Source: Mesorhizobium tianshanense (GTDB lineage Bacteria > Pseudomonadota > Alphaproteobacteria > Rhizobiales > Rhizobiaceae). From it: a stretch of 64,000 nt of DNA. The notes beneath the pieces were generated by a model that worked only from the letters and a program-made list of their open reading frames with translations, did not search any database and was not told the origin of the DNA. Made by a program: the position numbers and the translations under genes. Shown in pieces: positions 63,424 to 64,000 of the stretch (positions within the stretch are counted from its first letter, which is position 1; each line of letters begins with the position of its first letter). The stretch covers positions 79,155-143,154 of the forward strand of contig NZ_VLKT01000014.1 of assembly GCF_007830515.1 (NCBI RefSeq), in the 5' to 3' direction.

Positions 63424-63790
63424 ACGGCATAGCCTTCGAAGTCGACGACGCGCTACAACACTGGCGATTAGCCATCAGCCGCCATGCCTTCGTCCCAGAG
63501 CGCGGCGAACGCGAAGCAGAGCACAGACCCAGGGATCCGTTGGCCGAAGAATGCAACGGCTTATACTGGAATAGAAACGCTCCGTAGCGATCCTTCGCGC
63601 CCCCCTCTGTCCTGTGGACATCTCCGCCACTTCCGGACATCTCCCCCCTCGTGGGACCGTTGCGCAGTTTCAGGAGAGCGCTGGCGGGAACGGGTTTGGC
63701 GCCGGTTTTCGTTTGTTTTTGGGTTTTGGGGTGTCCTGTCTGGGGTTTCAGGCGGCGGTCCGGCCCTGTGTGGCCGGAATCCGGGCGCAC
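63424..63790. other. Intergenic region with hairpin-repeat remnants
   Basis: 367 bases between ptrB and the transposase. A fragment of the CTCCCCCCTCGTGG repeat lies at 63638-63656; GGACATCTCC is repeated at 63617 and 63636. A G/T-rich stretch (GGTTTTCGTTTGTTTTTGGG near 63701-63720) is at the transposase side. The boundary of the insertion sequence is not clear in this window. Confidence 0.5.
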
Positions 63791-64000
63791 CTATCCTGTG
63801 ATGGCGGCCCATCGGCGCATGTTGAAGGCGATGGCCGCCATCGTCACCTGGGCGGCTGCCTTGGCCAGCCCGACATAGCGGATCGTGGTCAGCTTCATGC
63901 GGCGCTTGAGCGTGGCGAAAGTGGTCTCCACCGCAGCCCGCCGTCTGGCGATCAGGCGGTTGTAGCGTTTGAGCCGCGGCGGCAGCTCGGGATGGTGCTT
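63791..64000 (-). mobile_element. IS5-type transposase, C-terminal part (cut by window end)
   Basis: The minus-strand frame is open from the right edge to a TAG at 63791: 69 residues are visible, KHHPELPPRLKRYNRLIARR onward. The segment RRRAAVETTFATLKRRMKLT holds the Glu of the DDE catalytic triad (AVETTF), followed by RYVGLAKAAAQVTMAAIAFN and MRRWA, the usual end of IS5-group transposases. The rest, and the inverted repeats, are outside the window. It is the only transposase seen. Confidence 0.85.

Overview
The window is a 64 kb, GC-rich, gene-dense stretch of an alphaproteobacterial chromosome. It is most likely from the order Hyphomicrobiales (Rhizobiales) and probably a Mesorhizobium or close relative. 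This is inferred from the block order ccmIEFH-degP-response regulator-histidine kinase-glnE, a FeuP/FeuQ-like two-component pair with a small periplasmic gene in front of it, a MucR/Ros zinc-finger regulator, DUF1491, DUF5330 and DUF2336 genes, and a dispersed palindromic element of a kind I associate with Mesorhizobium intergenic regions. No tRNA, rRNA, CRISPR array, prophage or complete insertion sequence was recognised.

Layout. 0-6.5 kb: leucine catabolism (isovaleryl-CoA dehydrogenase, methylcrotonyl-CoA carboxylase beta and alpha subunits), interrupted by a HicAB toxin-antitoxin pair, a macro-domain hydrolase coupled to mccB, and a small secreted protein. 6.5-20 kb: a branched-chain amino-acid-type binding protein, a methyltransferase, a LysR regulator, several small secreted or Sel1-like proteins, AMP nucleosidase, a membrane-anchored endonuclease/exonuclease/phosphatase-fold protein, a DUF922 protease-like protein, ETF-ubiquinone oxidoreductase (electron acceptor system for isovaleryl-CoA dehydrogenase), a family-4-type uracil-DNA glycosylase and an XRE/MmyB regulator. 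20-28.6 kb: a DMT exporter coupled to a lone CoxL-like molybdenum hydroxylase subunit, divergent aminopeptidase N, and a PAS histidine kinase of the PleC/DivJ/PdhS type.

28.6-39.9 kb: a long minus-strand block: cytochrome c maturation genes ccmI, ccmE, ccmF, ccmH, then a DegP protease, an OmpR-type two-component system and glnE. 40-43.1 kb: a lipoprotein and the FeuN-FeuP-FeuQ-like envelope-sensing module. 43.2-45 kb: small genes, including an orphan phage/GTA-type DUF3168 gene. 45.1-47.2 kb: a CIRCE-controlled groES-groEL operon with an atypical GroEL tail and an intergenic stem-loop. 47.3-53.9 kb: small proteins, a non-pyrrolysine MttB-type methyltransferase divergent from a TetR regulator, penicillin-binding protein 1A, and a DUF1214/DUF1254 pair. 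54-63.4 kb: DUF2336, DUF1491, a peptidoglycan-binding membrane protein overlapping a histidine kinase, DUF5330, SufE, MucR, an SH3-like secreted protein and oligopeptidase B. The right edge is cut inside an IS5-type transposase.

The most distinctive unassigned structure is a dispersed palindromic DNA element. Three complete copies share one fold while their outer arms have different sequences that remain self-complementary; one copy fills the ccmE-ccmF junction of the cytochrome maturation operon, and further copies are interrupted or halved.
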